Translations under genes and position numbers: made by a program
Shown here: piece after piece, positions 45,266 to 55,150 of the stretch
Layout of the letters: every line of letters begins with the position of its first letter
How positions within the stretch are numbered: the stretch's first letter is position 1
The notes under the pieces: generated by a model
Told to the model about the DNA's origin: nothing
Databases searched by the model: none
Seen by the model: only the letters and a program-made list of their open reading frames with translations
Assembly (NCBI GenBank): GCA_964644675.1
Contig: CAZXWK010000002.1
Coordinates: 36,960-100,959 of the forward strand
DNA: 64,000 nt
Reading direction: 5' to 3'
DNA from: CAZXWK01 sp964644675
Lineage (GTDB): Bacteria > Actinomycetota > Coriobacteriia > Anaerosomatales > JAAXUF01

Positions 45266-46660
45266 ATGGAGCTTTCGCACCGCCCCGAGTTACGGCACAG
45301 AGTGACGCTGTCGCCGCAGGTCTATCAGGGGCTCAACATTCTTGCGATGCCCATCGCCGACCTCCAGCAACTCATCGAGGTCGAGATGCTCGAGAACCCG
45401 GTTCTCGAAGTGGACGAGTCCGACTTGGAGCCGTCAGAAGCCGAGGAGTCGCTCGACGAGCGTGAGGAAGACGAGCGCTCCTGGGACGACTGGCTCGAGA
45501 TGTACGAGGACCTGGACTCGATGGAGCCGACGGCCCCACGGGACCCCAACGTCGAAGCGGCGAACACTGAGGACTTCGTGGGCGGCGTCCAGACGTTCGA
45601 CGACTACCTCCTCGACCAGCTCGCGCTGCTCGACGTGAGCGAGGACGTCGCGCGCGCGGGACGGGCCATCATCGGCTCGCTCGACGAGGATGGCCTGTTC
45701 ACAGGCTCGCTCGACGAGATCGCGGCGCTTGCGGACGTGCCCAAGACGGTTGCCGAGCAAGGCCTGAAGGCGGTGCAGCAGCTCGACCCGCCGGGCGTGG
45801 CCGCGCGCGACCTTGCCGAGGCGCTCTGCATACAGATGGAGTACCTCGGCCTCGACGAGCCGCTGCTGACGAGGATCATCAGGGAGCACCTCGACGACGT
45901 CGCGGCGAATCACTTCCGCAAGGTCGCCCGCGCGTTGAAGGTCGACGAGGACGAAGTGCGGCGGCTCGTGGAGATTCTTCGGGCGCTCAACCCTCGCCCG
46001 TCCGGCGCATTCTCGCCCGGTCCGTCGCCCGGGTACATCGTTCCGGACGTCACCGTCCGGCGGTTCGGGGACGAGTGGCTACTGCAGTCCAACAACGAGG
46101 CGATCCCTACGCTGCGGGTGTCTCCCCGCTATCGCTCGATGCTTCGCAGCGGCTCGACCGCGGACGACGAGACGCGTCGCTACCTCAAGGACAAGATCCG
46201 CTCGGCGGAGAGCTTCATCAAGAACGTCGATCGGCGCAAGGACACGGTCACGCGCATCACGGAGATCATCCTCGAGGTGCAGCACGAGTTCTTCGAGGAC
46301 GGGAAGGGTCCCCTGCGGCCGCTGCGTCTTGAGGACGTGGCCGTCGAGATCGGCGTACACCTGTCGACGGTCTCGCGCGGTGTCACGGGCAAGTACATGG
46401 CCACGCCGTACGGCCTGTTCGAGCTCAAGCACTTCTTCAGCGGGGGCTATCGGACCGCGCAGGGAATGGACGTCGCCGCGACCAGCATCAAGCAGACGCT
46501 TCGTGAATTCGTCCGCGACGAGGATCCCGCGAAGCCGCTTTCAGACCAACGACTCGCCGAGATGCTCTCCGACGAGGGTGTAACGGTCGCAAGGCGTACC
46601 GTCGCGAAGTACCGCGAGGAACTAGGCATCGAGCCATCTTGGGCGAGGCGCCGTCGATGA
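45266..46660 (+). CDS. rpoN: RNA polymerase sigma-54 factor
   Basis: A 464-residue sigma-54. Region I is the Gln/Leu-rich N-terminus (LSPQVYQGLNILAMPIADLQQLIEVEMLENPVLE) and region II is acidic (EEREEDERSWDDWL-type stretch). The core-binding domain and the helix-turn-helix (ALEVAVEIGVHLSTVSRGVTGKYM-like) follow. The C-terminal RpoN box ARRTVAKYREELGI is intact and recognises the -24 element. ATG 45266 has a GGGAGGAGGG ribosome binding site. A ggTATACT -10 lies at 45205-45210. Its stop overlaps the kinase gene. Sigma-54 is unusual in an actinobacterial-type genome. Confidence 0.95.
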   Translation: MELSHRPELRHRVTLSPQVYQGLNILAMPIADLQQLIEVEMLENPVLEVDESDLEPSEAEESLDEREEDERSWDDWLEMYEDLDSMEPTAPRDPNVEAANTEDFVGGVQTFDDYLLDQLALLDVSEDVARAGRAIIGSLDEDGLFTGSLDEIAALADVPKTVAEQGLKAVQQLDPPGVAARDLAEALCIQMEYLGLDEPLLTRIIREHLDDVAANHFRKVARALKVDEDEVRRLVEILRALNPRPSGAFSPGPSPGYIVPDVTVRRFGDEWLLQSNNEAIPTLRVSPRYRSMLRSGSTADDETRRYLKDKIRSAESFIKNVDRRKDTVTRITEIILEVQHEFFEDGKGPLRPLRLEDVAVEIGVHLSTVSRGVTGKYMATPYGLFELKHFFSGGYRTAQGMDVAATSIKQTLREFVRDEDPAKPLSDQRLAEMLSDEGVTVARRTVAKYREELGIEPSWARRRR

Positions 46661-48186
46661 CGCCGGAGCGAGGCCTGCCTCAGCGTCCGCCCTCTGCCTC
46701 GAGTCCGAGCGGCGACACGCTCCCGGAGGCCCGCGAGCACCTCGCTCGATCGACGGTCATCATCGGGGTGATGCTGGTAGCCGCGACGGCGCTCAACCTC
46801 TTTGGCTGGGACCGCTACGGCGATCTTCGACTCGATCTGCTCTACACGCGCTTCTTCTACATCCCGATCATCTACGCCGCGTACGTCTTCGGGCGCCGTG
46901 GCGGGGCGATCACCGCCTTGCTCGCGACGGTGCCCGTCGCTGTCCATACCGGCCTGATGGCGGGTCCCGTCGGGTTCGCCTTCGGTACCTGGATCGAGAT
47001 CACATCGTTCTTTGTCGCGGGCATCCTGTTCGGGATGATGCGCGACACCGAGGAGCACAAGGCGCGCGACCTGCGCCAGGTCTCCCTCCAGCTCGAAGAC
47101 GCGTACAAGAAGCTCGAAGAGCGCGCGATCCAGCTCATCAACATCCAGGACTACACGCAGTCCATCCTGCGGTCGATCACGTCGGGCGTCCTGACGGTCG
47201 GTCCCGACGGCTCGGTCGCAACGGCGAATCCGGCTGCGGAGCGGATGCTCGGTCTCTCGGAGTTCGAGATGGTCCCCAAGCCGATCGCCGCACTCTTCCG
47301 CGCGGACGGCGGCATCTCGAGCGATGTCTCGAAGGTGCTGGCTGGACGCCTGCCGCTCGCGATGCGCGAGGCGACACTTCAGCTGTCCAACGGCCGCGAG
47401 CTTCATGTCCAGGCGTCGACGTCGCGGATGCGAGCCGTGGGCGGAACGGTGCTCGGCGCTGTGGTCACGCTCGAAGACGTCTCCGACATCAAGGCGCTCA
47501 CCGACCAGCTGATCCGCGCGGACCGGCTCGCCGCGATGGGCGAACTGACGGCGGGGGTCGCGCACGAGGTTCGCAACCCGCTGGGCGTGATCCGCGCCTC
47601 GGTGCAGTTGCTTGAGGATTCCGGCGGAGACGAGGCGCGCATCCGCGACGCCGCGGAGGTCATCAAGCAGGAGATCGACCGGCTCGACCGGGTCATCAAA
47701 GCGCTGCTCGACTTCGGCAGGCCCAGCAAGCCGACCATGGTGCGGACCAACGTCAACGAGGTCCTGCGCGACGTGGTCTTGTTCACCAACCGGTTCGCCA
47801 AGCAGTCAGACGTCATGATCGAGGAGCGCTTCTCGGTCGATCTCCCTGACGTCTACGGTGACCCTGACCAGCTCAAGCAGGTCTTCCTCAACCTGGTGAC
47901 CAACGCCGTCCAGGCGATGGGGGAGTCCGGCGGTACGATCATGATCGAGACGCGTCAAAACGGTGACTACGTCGAGGCCGCCGTGATGGACAACGGACCG
48001 GGCATCGCTCCCGTCGACCTCCCCAAGGTGTTCGACCCCTTCTTCACGAAACGTGCAGAGGGCACGGGGCTGGGACTCACCATCGTCCATCGCATCATCG
48101 ACGAGCATGAGGGGCATATCGAAGTAGTCAGTAGTCCGGGCGGTACGATGTTCGTCGTGACGTTGCCGGCCGTGATCGAAGAGTAG
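46657..48186 (+). CDS. Membrane sensor histidine kinase (NtrB/PilS/AtoS-type)
   Basis: The product has 509 residues. The N-terminal ~130 have several hydrophobic helices (STVIIGVMLVAATALNLFGW, FFYIPIIYAAYVFG, GAITALLATVPVAVHTGLMAG, ITSFFVAGILFGMM). A coiled coil and a PAS domain follow (QDYTQSILRSITSGVLTVGPDG onward). HisKA contains the phospho-His in GELTAGVAHEVRNPLG (about residue 303). The ATPase domain has NLVTNAVQAM, DNGPGI and GTGLGL. ATG 46657 overlaps the rpoN stop (ATGA). An in-frame TTG at 46639 is a possible longer start. With the adjacent activator it forms a sigma-54-linked two-component system. The signal is unknown. Confidence 0.92.
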   Translation: MTPERGLPQRPPSASSPSGDTLPEAREHLARSTVIIGVMLVAATALNLFGWDRYGDLRLDLLYTRFFYIPIIYAAYVFGRRGGAITALLATVPVAVHTGLMAGPVGFAFGTWIEITSFFVAGILFGMMRDTEEHKARDLRQVSLQLEDAYKKLEERAIQLINIQDYTQSILRSITSGVLTVGPDGSVATANPAAERMLGLSEFEMVPKPIAALFRADGGISSDVSKVLAGRLPLAMREATLQLSNGRELHVQASTSRMRAVGGTVLGAVVTLEDVSDIKALTDQLIRADRLAAMGELTAGVAHEVRNPLGVIRASVQLLEDSGGDEARIRDAAEVIKQEIDRLDRVIKALLDFGRPSKPTMVRTNVNEVLRDVVLFTNRFAKQSDVMIEERFSVDLPDVYGDPDQLKQVFLNLVTNAVQAMGESGGTIMIETRQNGDYVEAAVMDNGPGIAPVDLPKVFDPFFTKRAEGTGLGLTIVHRIIDEHEGHIEVVSSPGGTMFVVTLPAVIEE

Positions 48187-48196
48187 GGAGCGAAGC

Positions 48197-49546
<1,350 letters not shown>

Positions 49547-49571
49547 GCTGCGGCTCCTGACGCCGGCTCCT

Positions 49572-49586
49572 TGGCACACGGCTTGC
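49572..49586 (+). promoter_or_regulatory. Sigma-54 (-24/-12) promoter
   Basis: TGGCAC (49572-49577), five bases, then TTGC (49583-49586) followed by A. This is the full consensus TGGCAC-N5-TTGCA with GG and GC ten bases apart. It points rightward into the gene at 49624 and sits 25 bases after the NtrC-type gene. Confidence 0.85.
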
Positions 49587-49623
49587 AAATCGCTGCACGT
49601 CCGGTCGTGTCCCCGGAGGTGCC

Positions 49624-49986
49624 GTGTCGCGCTCTCCCGCTGTCAGGATCACCGCCGCCCTGCTGGGTGGAGTCGCCGCTGCGTCGGCGCTCTTCGCCGT
49701 GCTGCTCGTGGCCACGGCCGATGAGCGGGGAGCGGGGTTCCGCTCGCTTGGTCACGGTTGGGGGGTACCGCTTCTGGCGGGAGTGGTCGTGGGCATCCTG
49801 TCATGGCTCCTGCTCAACGAGTCGCCCGTGGATGACGAGTCTCGGGCCCTCTCCGGGCATACGCTCTGCTCGGCATGCGGCTCGCCGATCCTCGAGGACT
49901 GGCGGCTGTGCCCCTATTGCGGCACGTTCCTGGGTGATGTCGAGCCGCTGCAGCGCGGAGCGACGCGCACCGACTCTCTGTCCTAG
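49624..49986 (+). CDS. Small membrane protein with C-terminal zinc ribbon
   Basis: The product has 120 residues. Two hydrophobic helices (VRITAALLGGVAAASALFAVLLVA, GVPLLAGVVVGILSWLLL) precede a cytoplasmic zinc ribbon, CSACG...CPYCG (Cys82, 85, 96, 99). The start GTG 49624 follows GGAGGT closely. The gene is preceded by a consensus sigma-54 promoter, so it is a likely direct target of the neighbouring activator. No enzymatic motif is seen. Zinc-ribbon membrane proteins of this size are usually of unknown function. Confidence 0.75.
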   Translation: MSRSPAVRITAALLGGVAAASALFAVLLVATADERGAGFRSLGHGWGVPLLAGVVVGILSWLLLNESPVDDESRALSGHTLCSACGSPILEDWRLCPYCGTFLGDVEPLQRGATRTDSLS

Positions 49987-50017
49987 TCTGGGGTATCCAA
50001 GAGCAGGGGCGCACCAG

Positions 50018-50046
50018 CTGACGTAGAATGCCCCATGGGGTATATT
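50018..50046 (+). promoter_or_regulatory. copZ-ccdA promoter with CsoR/CstR-type operator
   Basis: -35 CTGACG (50018-50023), 17 bases, -10 TATATT (50041-50046). The palindrome ATGCCCCATGGGGTAT (50028-50043) fills the spacer and overlaps the -10, the same arrangement as at the trx promoter. Confidence 0.75.
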
Positions 50047-50082
50047 CGTATCCGAGATGCTCGACGTTCGAAAGGACTTTCG

Positions 50083-50304
50083 ATGGCGGAGACCACCACG
50101 CACCTGAAGACCAGCGGCATGCACTGCCGCTCTTGCTCGATGATGGTCGACATGACCGTCGGCGAGCTCGACGGCGTCGATGACGTCAGGACCGACCACG
50201 CCACCGGCGAGACCGTCGTCACGTTCGAGAACGACGTCGTCTCCATCGAGGCGATCATCGAGGCGATCCGCGGCGCCGGCTACGAGGCCGAGGTGGCTTC
50301 GTAG
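50083..50304 (+). CDS. CopZ-like HMA-domain metallochaperone
   Basis: A 73-residue single HMA domain, KTSGMHCRSCSMMVDMTVGEL, with metal ligands Cys15 and Cys18. Proteins of this type carry Cu(I) or similar soft metals. The Met-rich CRSCSMM is compatible with copper. ATG 50083 follows AAAGGA. It is immediately followed by ccdA without a gap. The promoter has an operator like those of trx and csoR. A pairing of CopZ-like protein and CcdA suggests transfer of metal or reducing power across the membrane. No copper ATPase is adjacent. Confidence 0.88.
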   Translation: MAETTTHLKTSGMHCRSCSMMVDMTVGELDGVDDVRTDHATGETVVTFENDVVSIEAIIEAIRGAGYEAEVAS

Positions 50305-51030
50305 GTGGGTGACTCCGTCGGAGTGCTCGCGGCGTTCGCCGCGGGACTCCTGTCGTTCCTCTCGCCGTGCGTGCTGCCGCTCATCCCCGCCTACCTGTCG
50401 ATCATGACGGGGCTGACCACGACCGAGCTGTCCGAGGACTCGCGGCCCACGGCGCAGGTCATGGTTCCGGCCGTGCTGTTCGTACTCGGCTTCTCGATCG
50501 TCTTTGTCGCGCTGGGGGCGTCGGCATCCGTCATCGGCCGGTTCCTCTCGGAGTATCGCGAGCTCATCGAGAAGGTGGCCGGTGTCGTCGTCGTGCTGTT
50601 CGGCGTCTTCATGCTCGGGATCATCAAGCTGCCCGGGCTCTACGGCGAGGCCCGGTTCGACATGGGTCGCGCTCGCTCGCTCGGCCGCGGAGCCGCGTTT
50701 GTCATGGGCATGGCCTTCGCCGCAGGATGGACTCCGTGCGTCGGCCCCATTCTGGGGACCATCCTCGCGCTGGCCGGTTCGACGGGCAGCGTCACGGCGG
50801 GTGCCCTGCTGCTGCTCGCGTACTCACTGGGGCTCGGCGTACCGTTCCTGCTCGTCGCGCTGCTCTTCGGGCGCGCGACGCCGGTCCTCAGGTGGCTGAG
50901 CCGCCACTCGCTCGTGATCAATCGTGTGGCCGGAGCGGTCCTGATCGTGGTGGGAATCCTGATCTTCACCGGACGCCTGACCGTGCTTGCGGGCTGGCTC
51001 GCCTCCGTCGTGCCGAACGTAGGCCTCTGA
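50305..51030 (+). CDS. ccdA: Cytochrome c biogenesis / thiol-disulfide transmembrane protein CcdA
   Basis: A 241-residue, six-helix protein that passes electrons from cytoplasmic thioredoxin to extracytoplasmic thiol proteins. The two redox Cys lie in equivalent helices, in LSFLSPCVLPLIPAY (Cys22) and GWTPCVGPILGTIL (near residue 145). GTG start at 50305 directly abuts the CopZ-like stop. Its cytoplasmic electron donor could be the thioredoxin at 42396, which appears co-regulated. Confidence 0.93.
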   Translation: MGDSVGVLAAFAAGLLSFLSPCVLPLIPAYLSIMTGLTTTELSEDSRPTAQVMVPAVLFVLGFSIVFVALGASASVIGRFLSEYRELIEKVAGVVVVLFGVFMLGIIKLPGLYGEARFDMGRARSLGRGAAFVMGMAFAAGWTPCVGPILGTILALAGSTGSVTAGALLLLAYSLGLGVPFLLVALLFGRATPVLRWLSRHSLVINRVAGAVLIVVGILIFTGRLTVLAGWLASVVPNVGL

Positions 51031-51130
51031 GCTCGCTGATCCGCCCCCGCTCCTGCCCAGTCCTGCTGCGTTGCAGTACCATTCACATGCAGTGACTTCG
51101 CCTTCTCGTACACGAGACCAGGAGCTCTGA

Positions 51131-54100
51131 ATGGCATCGAGCGCCCGCAAGACCGGGGGGCTGGCGGCGCGGCTGGTGCGTGTCGTGGTGATCATCGGCA
51201 CCGCCACGGTCCTGGTGGCGGGTACTGTCGCCATCATCGGCGCGTCGAGATTGGCGGCCGATCAGGTCGCCGCGCGCGATCAGGCGACGCTCCTGCTCGT
51301 CGAGGACAAGATCGTCCAGAGGCTGGGCTCTGCCGAGATTCTCGCATCTCAGCTGGCGGCCGCTTCGGCGACGACGACCGATCACGCCAATCTCGATGAC
51401 CGGGTCAAACCGGTATACGAGGCCGCCGCGGGGCTCGTGGACTCCATCATCATCGCCGAGCGACGGGGCAAGGTCATCACCGCCTATCCCGCGAGCGCCG
51501 AGGCGACCGTCGTCGCGTCCACCCAGGCGTATCGCGACGCCGTGAGGGGCGTGACCGGATTCAGCCGCGACCCGGCGGGCGGATGGAAGCTGTGGCTCAC
51601 CCGTACGGTCGCGACTCCCCAAGGGGTTCCCGCGATCATCCTCCTGCACGTCGACCTCGAGCCGCTCCGTGAAGTGATCGAGCGGGCTACACAGGGGTCC
51701 GAGCGCGCCGTCATCGTGCTGGACTCGGGAGTCCCGATCCACAGCTCTGGTCAGACGGGGACCGTCGAGGTGGTAGGTGCGCGATGGACGCCGACCCGCG
51801 AGGGCGCCGGACGGGTTCGGGTGCCTGCCGCCGACCGCGGCACGTACTCGGGCTACTACACCGACGTCCGCGCGATCGAGGGACTGCTGTGGCGCGTGGT
51901 CGTGCTCGAGCCTTCCTCGACAGTCGCTTCAGACACGGCGGTCGCGGTCATCCCGTGGATCACCGTGCTGCTGATCGGAGCGATGGCGCTGGTCGCCGCC
52001 GCGTGGATGACGACCCGGCGGCTCGTCCAGCCGCTCCGCACCCTTGAGACCGCCGCGTACCGTGCGGCGACCGGGGCCTACGTCAAGCCCGTCCCCGCCA
52101 CCGGTGAGGACGAGATCGGGCAGGTCGCCGTCGCGTTCAACGCGATGGCGCTGAGGCTCAACGCGCTGCACGACCTCTCGCAGCTTCTGGCGAGTTCCTC
52201 GCAGCTCGATCAAGTGCTCGATGGGATCCTCTCGGCGATCGGCCACATCGTGGGCGGTGGTGTCGCGGCGGTGTACCTGCTCGACGAGAGCGGGCGTTGG
52301 CTCGTGCCGGCGCGCGCACGGGGGGCCGACGCCTCTCGAGCGGCGGCCGTGGATGCGCTCGGCGACACGTGGCTCGCTCGCGCCCTGCGGGAGACCGACG
52401 AGGTCGCGCACTCGGGAGACGCGCAGCGTCTCGCTGACGAGCTTCCGGGGCTTGCGGCGAGCGGGAGCGCCGCGCTGGTGGCGCCGCTGGTGTCCGGCCA
52501 CGACGCTTTGGGCGCCATCGTCGTGCTCCGAGACGCGACCGAGCCGATCAGCGAAGCCGAGCGCGAGATGGTGAGGACCTTCTCGGCGCAGGCTGCCGTG
52601 GCCGTGCAGAACTCGCGGCTGTTCGCGGTCGAGACCGAGTCCCGGCGCGTCGCCGAGGCTCTGCGGAGCGTCGCCGAGCAGCTCGTCAGGCCCGAGGGCC
52701 TGGGGCCGGCTCTCGAGCGCGTCGAGGAGATCGTCGCCGAACTGTTCGGCGCCATGTCCGCGACCTTCGCGGTCGTGGACCGCAGGGCGCTCGGGCTCGC
52801 GCCTGCGAGCGACCGTCCGGAGGAGGGTGCCCTGCTCGGCCTCGCGCTGCGGGTGCTCATGCGCGCCGGGGCGTCGAATCCCGTGCTCGTGCGCTCCGGA
52901 GATGACGAGGGCGGAGACGAGATCCTCGCGCAGTCGGGGGCCGAGGAGCTGCTGGTCGTTCCGGTCGCCTTCGCTTCCGATCATGGAGCGGCGCTGATCA
53001 TCGCGCTGTCGGGCCGCACGGCAGGGACGCGCGACATCGAGCTGGCCGAGGCGCTCTCGAACGAGATCGAGCTCGCGTTCGACAACGCCTACCTCCTGGA
53101 GCGCGCGGTGACGCGTGCGTCGAACCTGGAGACGATCTTCCGGATCAGCCAAGCGGTAGGGTCGTCGCTTCAGATCAACGTGGTGCTCAACCGCGTCCTG
53201 GACGTCGTGCAGAAGATCCTCTCGGCGGACGCGGTCGCGCTCATGACCTACGACTCGCGCCGCCGGATGATCAAGACCGCGATGGCCCGCGGGGCGGTGT
53301 CGCCCGACATCGTGGACCTCGAGCTCGCGCCCGGCGACGACGTGCCCGGATACGTCTTCTCGACGGGGGAGCCGGCGAGCTTCCGCGACCTGCACGAGGC
53401 GATGGGCGGGATCGCGGGTGACGCTGCTGCGCACGGGCTCCGCTCTATGCTGGGGGTGCCGCTGCTCGCCCGCGGGCGCTCGATCGGCGTGCTGATGGTG
53501 TTCTCGGCGGAGCCGGGCGCCTTCTCGGACGAGGACATGAGCATCCTCCAGACGTTCGCCGCGCAGGCGGCCCTCGCTATCGACACCGCGCGACTCTACA
53601 GCCGCGAGCACGACGTGGCGACGATCCTGCAGGCGTCGATCCTGCCCGAGGCGCTCCCCGAGATGCCCGAGGTGGAGGCGTCGAGCGTGTACGAGCCGGC
53701 AGGCGCCGAGGCCGAGATCGGAGGCGACTACTACGACCTGTTCCGCGCGTTCGACGGGTCGGTGTGGTTCGCGATCGCGGACGTGTGCGGCAAGGGTGTC
53801 GTCGCCGCGACGAAGACCTCCATGATCAAGTACTCGGTGCGCTCGCTCGTTGCCGCGGGCCTGAGGCCTTCGGCGGTCATCGGTGAGGTGAACCGCATGG
53901 TCGCGGAGACGGGGGAGGCGTCCGACATCGTGACCCTGTGGGTGGGCCGGCTCGACGCCGAGGCCGGCGAGCTCTCGTGGGCGAGCGGCGGCCACCCGCC
54001 GGGATTCTTGCTTCGCGCGGGCTCGGCCGAGACCGAGCGCCTCGTGCCGACCGGCCCGCTGCTGGGCGCGATCGCCGACGTGGTGTTCGCCGAGGAATCC

Positions 54101-54364
54101 GTGTCGGTGGGTCCGGGAGATGCGGTCATGCTCTACACCGACGGAGTCACCGAGGCGCGGCGGGGGAATGAATTCTTCGGCGAAGACAGGGTCCGCGACG
54201 TGCTTCTCGGCGGAGGTTCGCCGGATGAGGTCGTTCGCAGGCTGCTCACGGCGGTGCGCAGGTTCGTGCATGGGGACCTGCGGGACGACGTCGCCGTACT
54301 GGTACTGACCGTGCGGGGCGGGCAAGGCGCCGGCCCCGATGACGACAGGGACGTGAGCTCCTAG
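51131..54364 (+). CDS. Membrane multi-GAF PP2C (SpoIIE-type) phosphatase
   Basis: The product has 1077 residues. A TM helix near 17-40, an extracellular sensor region (about 45-275, double-Cache-like), a second TM helix (IPWITVLLIGAMALVAAAWM, ~280-300) and a HAMP domain (~300-350) are followed by GAF-type modules near 355-505, 525-650 and 656-820. The C-terminal SpoIIE/PP2C phosphatase (830-1065) has AEIGGDYYDLF, IADVCGKGVVAA, WASGGHPPGFLL, MLYTDGVTEARR and RDDVAVLVL, all metal-binding positions retained. It would dephosphorylate a STAS-domain antagonist. The next gene, one base away, encodes that STAS domain fused to its kinase. It thus forms the input of a partner-switching pathway. The signal is unknown. 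Confidence 0.9.
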   Translation: MASSARKTGGLAARLVRVVVIIGTATVLVAGTVAIIGASRLAADQVAARDQATLLLVEDKIVQRLGSAEILASQLAAASATTTDHANLDDRVKPVYEAAAGLVDSIIIAERRGKVITAYPASAEATVVASTQAYRDAVRGVTGFSRDPAGGWKLWLTRTVATPQGVPAIILLHVDLEPLREVIERATQGSERAVIVLDSGVPIHSSGQTGTVEVVGARWTPTREGAGRVRVPAADRGTYSGYYTDVRAIEGLLWRVVVLEPSSTVASDTAVAVIPWITVLLIGAMALVAAAWMTTRRLVQPLRTLETAAYRAATGAYVKPVPATGEDEIGQVAVAFNAMALRLNALHDLSQLLASSSQLDQVLDGILSAIGHIVGGGVAAVYLLDESGRWLVPARARGADASRAAAVDALGDTWLARALRETDEVAHSGDAQRLADELPGLAASGSAALVAPLVSGHDALGAIVVLRDATEPISEAEREMVRTFSAQAAVAVQNSRLFAVETESRRVAEALRSVAEQLVRPEGLGPALERVEEIVAELFGAMSATFAVVDRRALGLAPASDRPEEGALLGLALRVLMRAGASNPVLVRSGDDEGGDEILAQSGAEELLVVPVAFASDHGAALIIALSGRTAGTRDIELAEALSNEIELAFDNAYLLERAVTRASNLETIFRISQAVGSSLQINVVLNRVLDVVQKILSADAVALMTYDSRRRMIKTAMARGAVSPDIVDLELAPGDDVPGYVFSTGEPASFRDLHEAMGGIAGDAAAHGLRSMLGVPLLARGRSIGVLMVFSAEPGAFSDEDMSILQTFAAQAALAIDTARLYSREHDVATILQASILPEALPEMPEVEASSVYEPAGAEAEIGGDYYDLFRAFDGSVWFAIADVCGKGVVAATKTSMIKYSVRSLVAAGLRPSAVIGEVNRMVAETGEASDIVTLWVGRLDAEAGELSWASGGHPPGFLLRAGSAETERLVPTGPLLGAIADVVFAEESVSVGPGDAVMLYTDGVTEARRGNEFFGEDRVRDVLLGGGSPDEVVRRLLTAVRRFVHGDLRDDVAVLVLTVRGGQGAGPDDDRDVSS

Positions 54365-55150
54365 ATGTGCCCTTTCGACATCACGTTCGCTGAAGGACCG
54401 CACACGTGTGTGGTCCACCCGGTCGGCGACATCGACATGGCGGTCGTTCCCGAGCTGAGAAGCGGCATCGACGATGCGCTGGTGAGCGGTTGCTCGAACG
54501 TCGTCATCGACTTGACCGAGGTCACGTACGCGGATAGCTCGGCGCTGGGACTGCTCGTGTGGCTCGACCATCGCCTCGAGCCCTTCGACGGCCGCCTGGT
54601 GCTTGCCGGCGCGACCCTGGACGTGGCGCGGATCCTCGAGCTATCGGGACTGGTCAGCGTCGCCTCGTCGATCGCGATGAGCGCTAACGTCACCGCGGCG
54701 CTCGAGGGTCTCGATCTGGTGCCCGCGTCGACCGAGCCTCTGTGGCGCGAGGAGATCGACGTGCCGGCGGACGTCAACGAGCTCTCTCGCGTGCGAGAGC
54801 AGGTGAGCCGCATCATCGAGCCCCTCGCGTTTCCCGACTCCGCGGTCTTCGACATCAAGGTCGCCCTGGGCGAGGCTCTCGCCAACGCCATCCGGCACGG
54901 TGCGCCCACGGCAGGTGAACAGGCGGTCGGCGTCGCGGTGATCGCCTACGACGATCGCGTCGTGCTCGAGATCGCCGACAACGGAGCGGGCTACGACGGC
55001 ACGCCCTCGGACTCGGCCGACGTGTATGCCACCGGCGGCCGCGGGATCATGTTCATGCGCGCGCTCATGGACGGCGTGGAGTTCGAGCAGCGGCCGGGCG
55101 GCGGTACGCTCGTCCGCCTCGCGAAGCACCGCGCGGGCGAGGTGCGTTGA
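54365..55150 (+). CDS. STAS antagonist fused to RsbW-type anti-sigma kinase
   Basis: The product has 261 residues. The N-terminal half is a STAS domain of the SpoIIAA/RsbV type with the phosphorylatable Ser in TYADSSALGLLVWL (Ser58). The C-terminal half is a HATPase_c domain of the SpoIIAB/RsbW type: ALGEALANAIRHG (N-box), EIADNGAGYD (G1) and GRGIMFMRALMD (G2). In most systems these are separate proteins that bind each other in alternation with a sigma factor. Here both are one chain. The upstream phosphatase would reset the Ser. No sigma factor gene is adjacent, so the target is unknown. The stop shares bases with the next start (TGATG). Confidence 0.9.
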   Translation: MCPFDITFAEGPHTCVVHPVGDIDMAVVPELRSGIDDALVSGCSNVVIDLTEVTYADSSALGLLVWLDHRLEPFDGRLVLAGATLDVARILELSGLVSVASSIAMSANVTAALEGLDLVPASTEPLWREEIDVPADVNELSRVREQVSRIIEPLAFPDSAVFDIKVALGEALANAIRHGAPTAGEQAVGVAVIAYDDRVVLEIADNGAGYDGTPSDSADVYATGGRGIMFMRALMDGVEFEQRPGGGTLVRLAKHRAGEVR

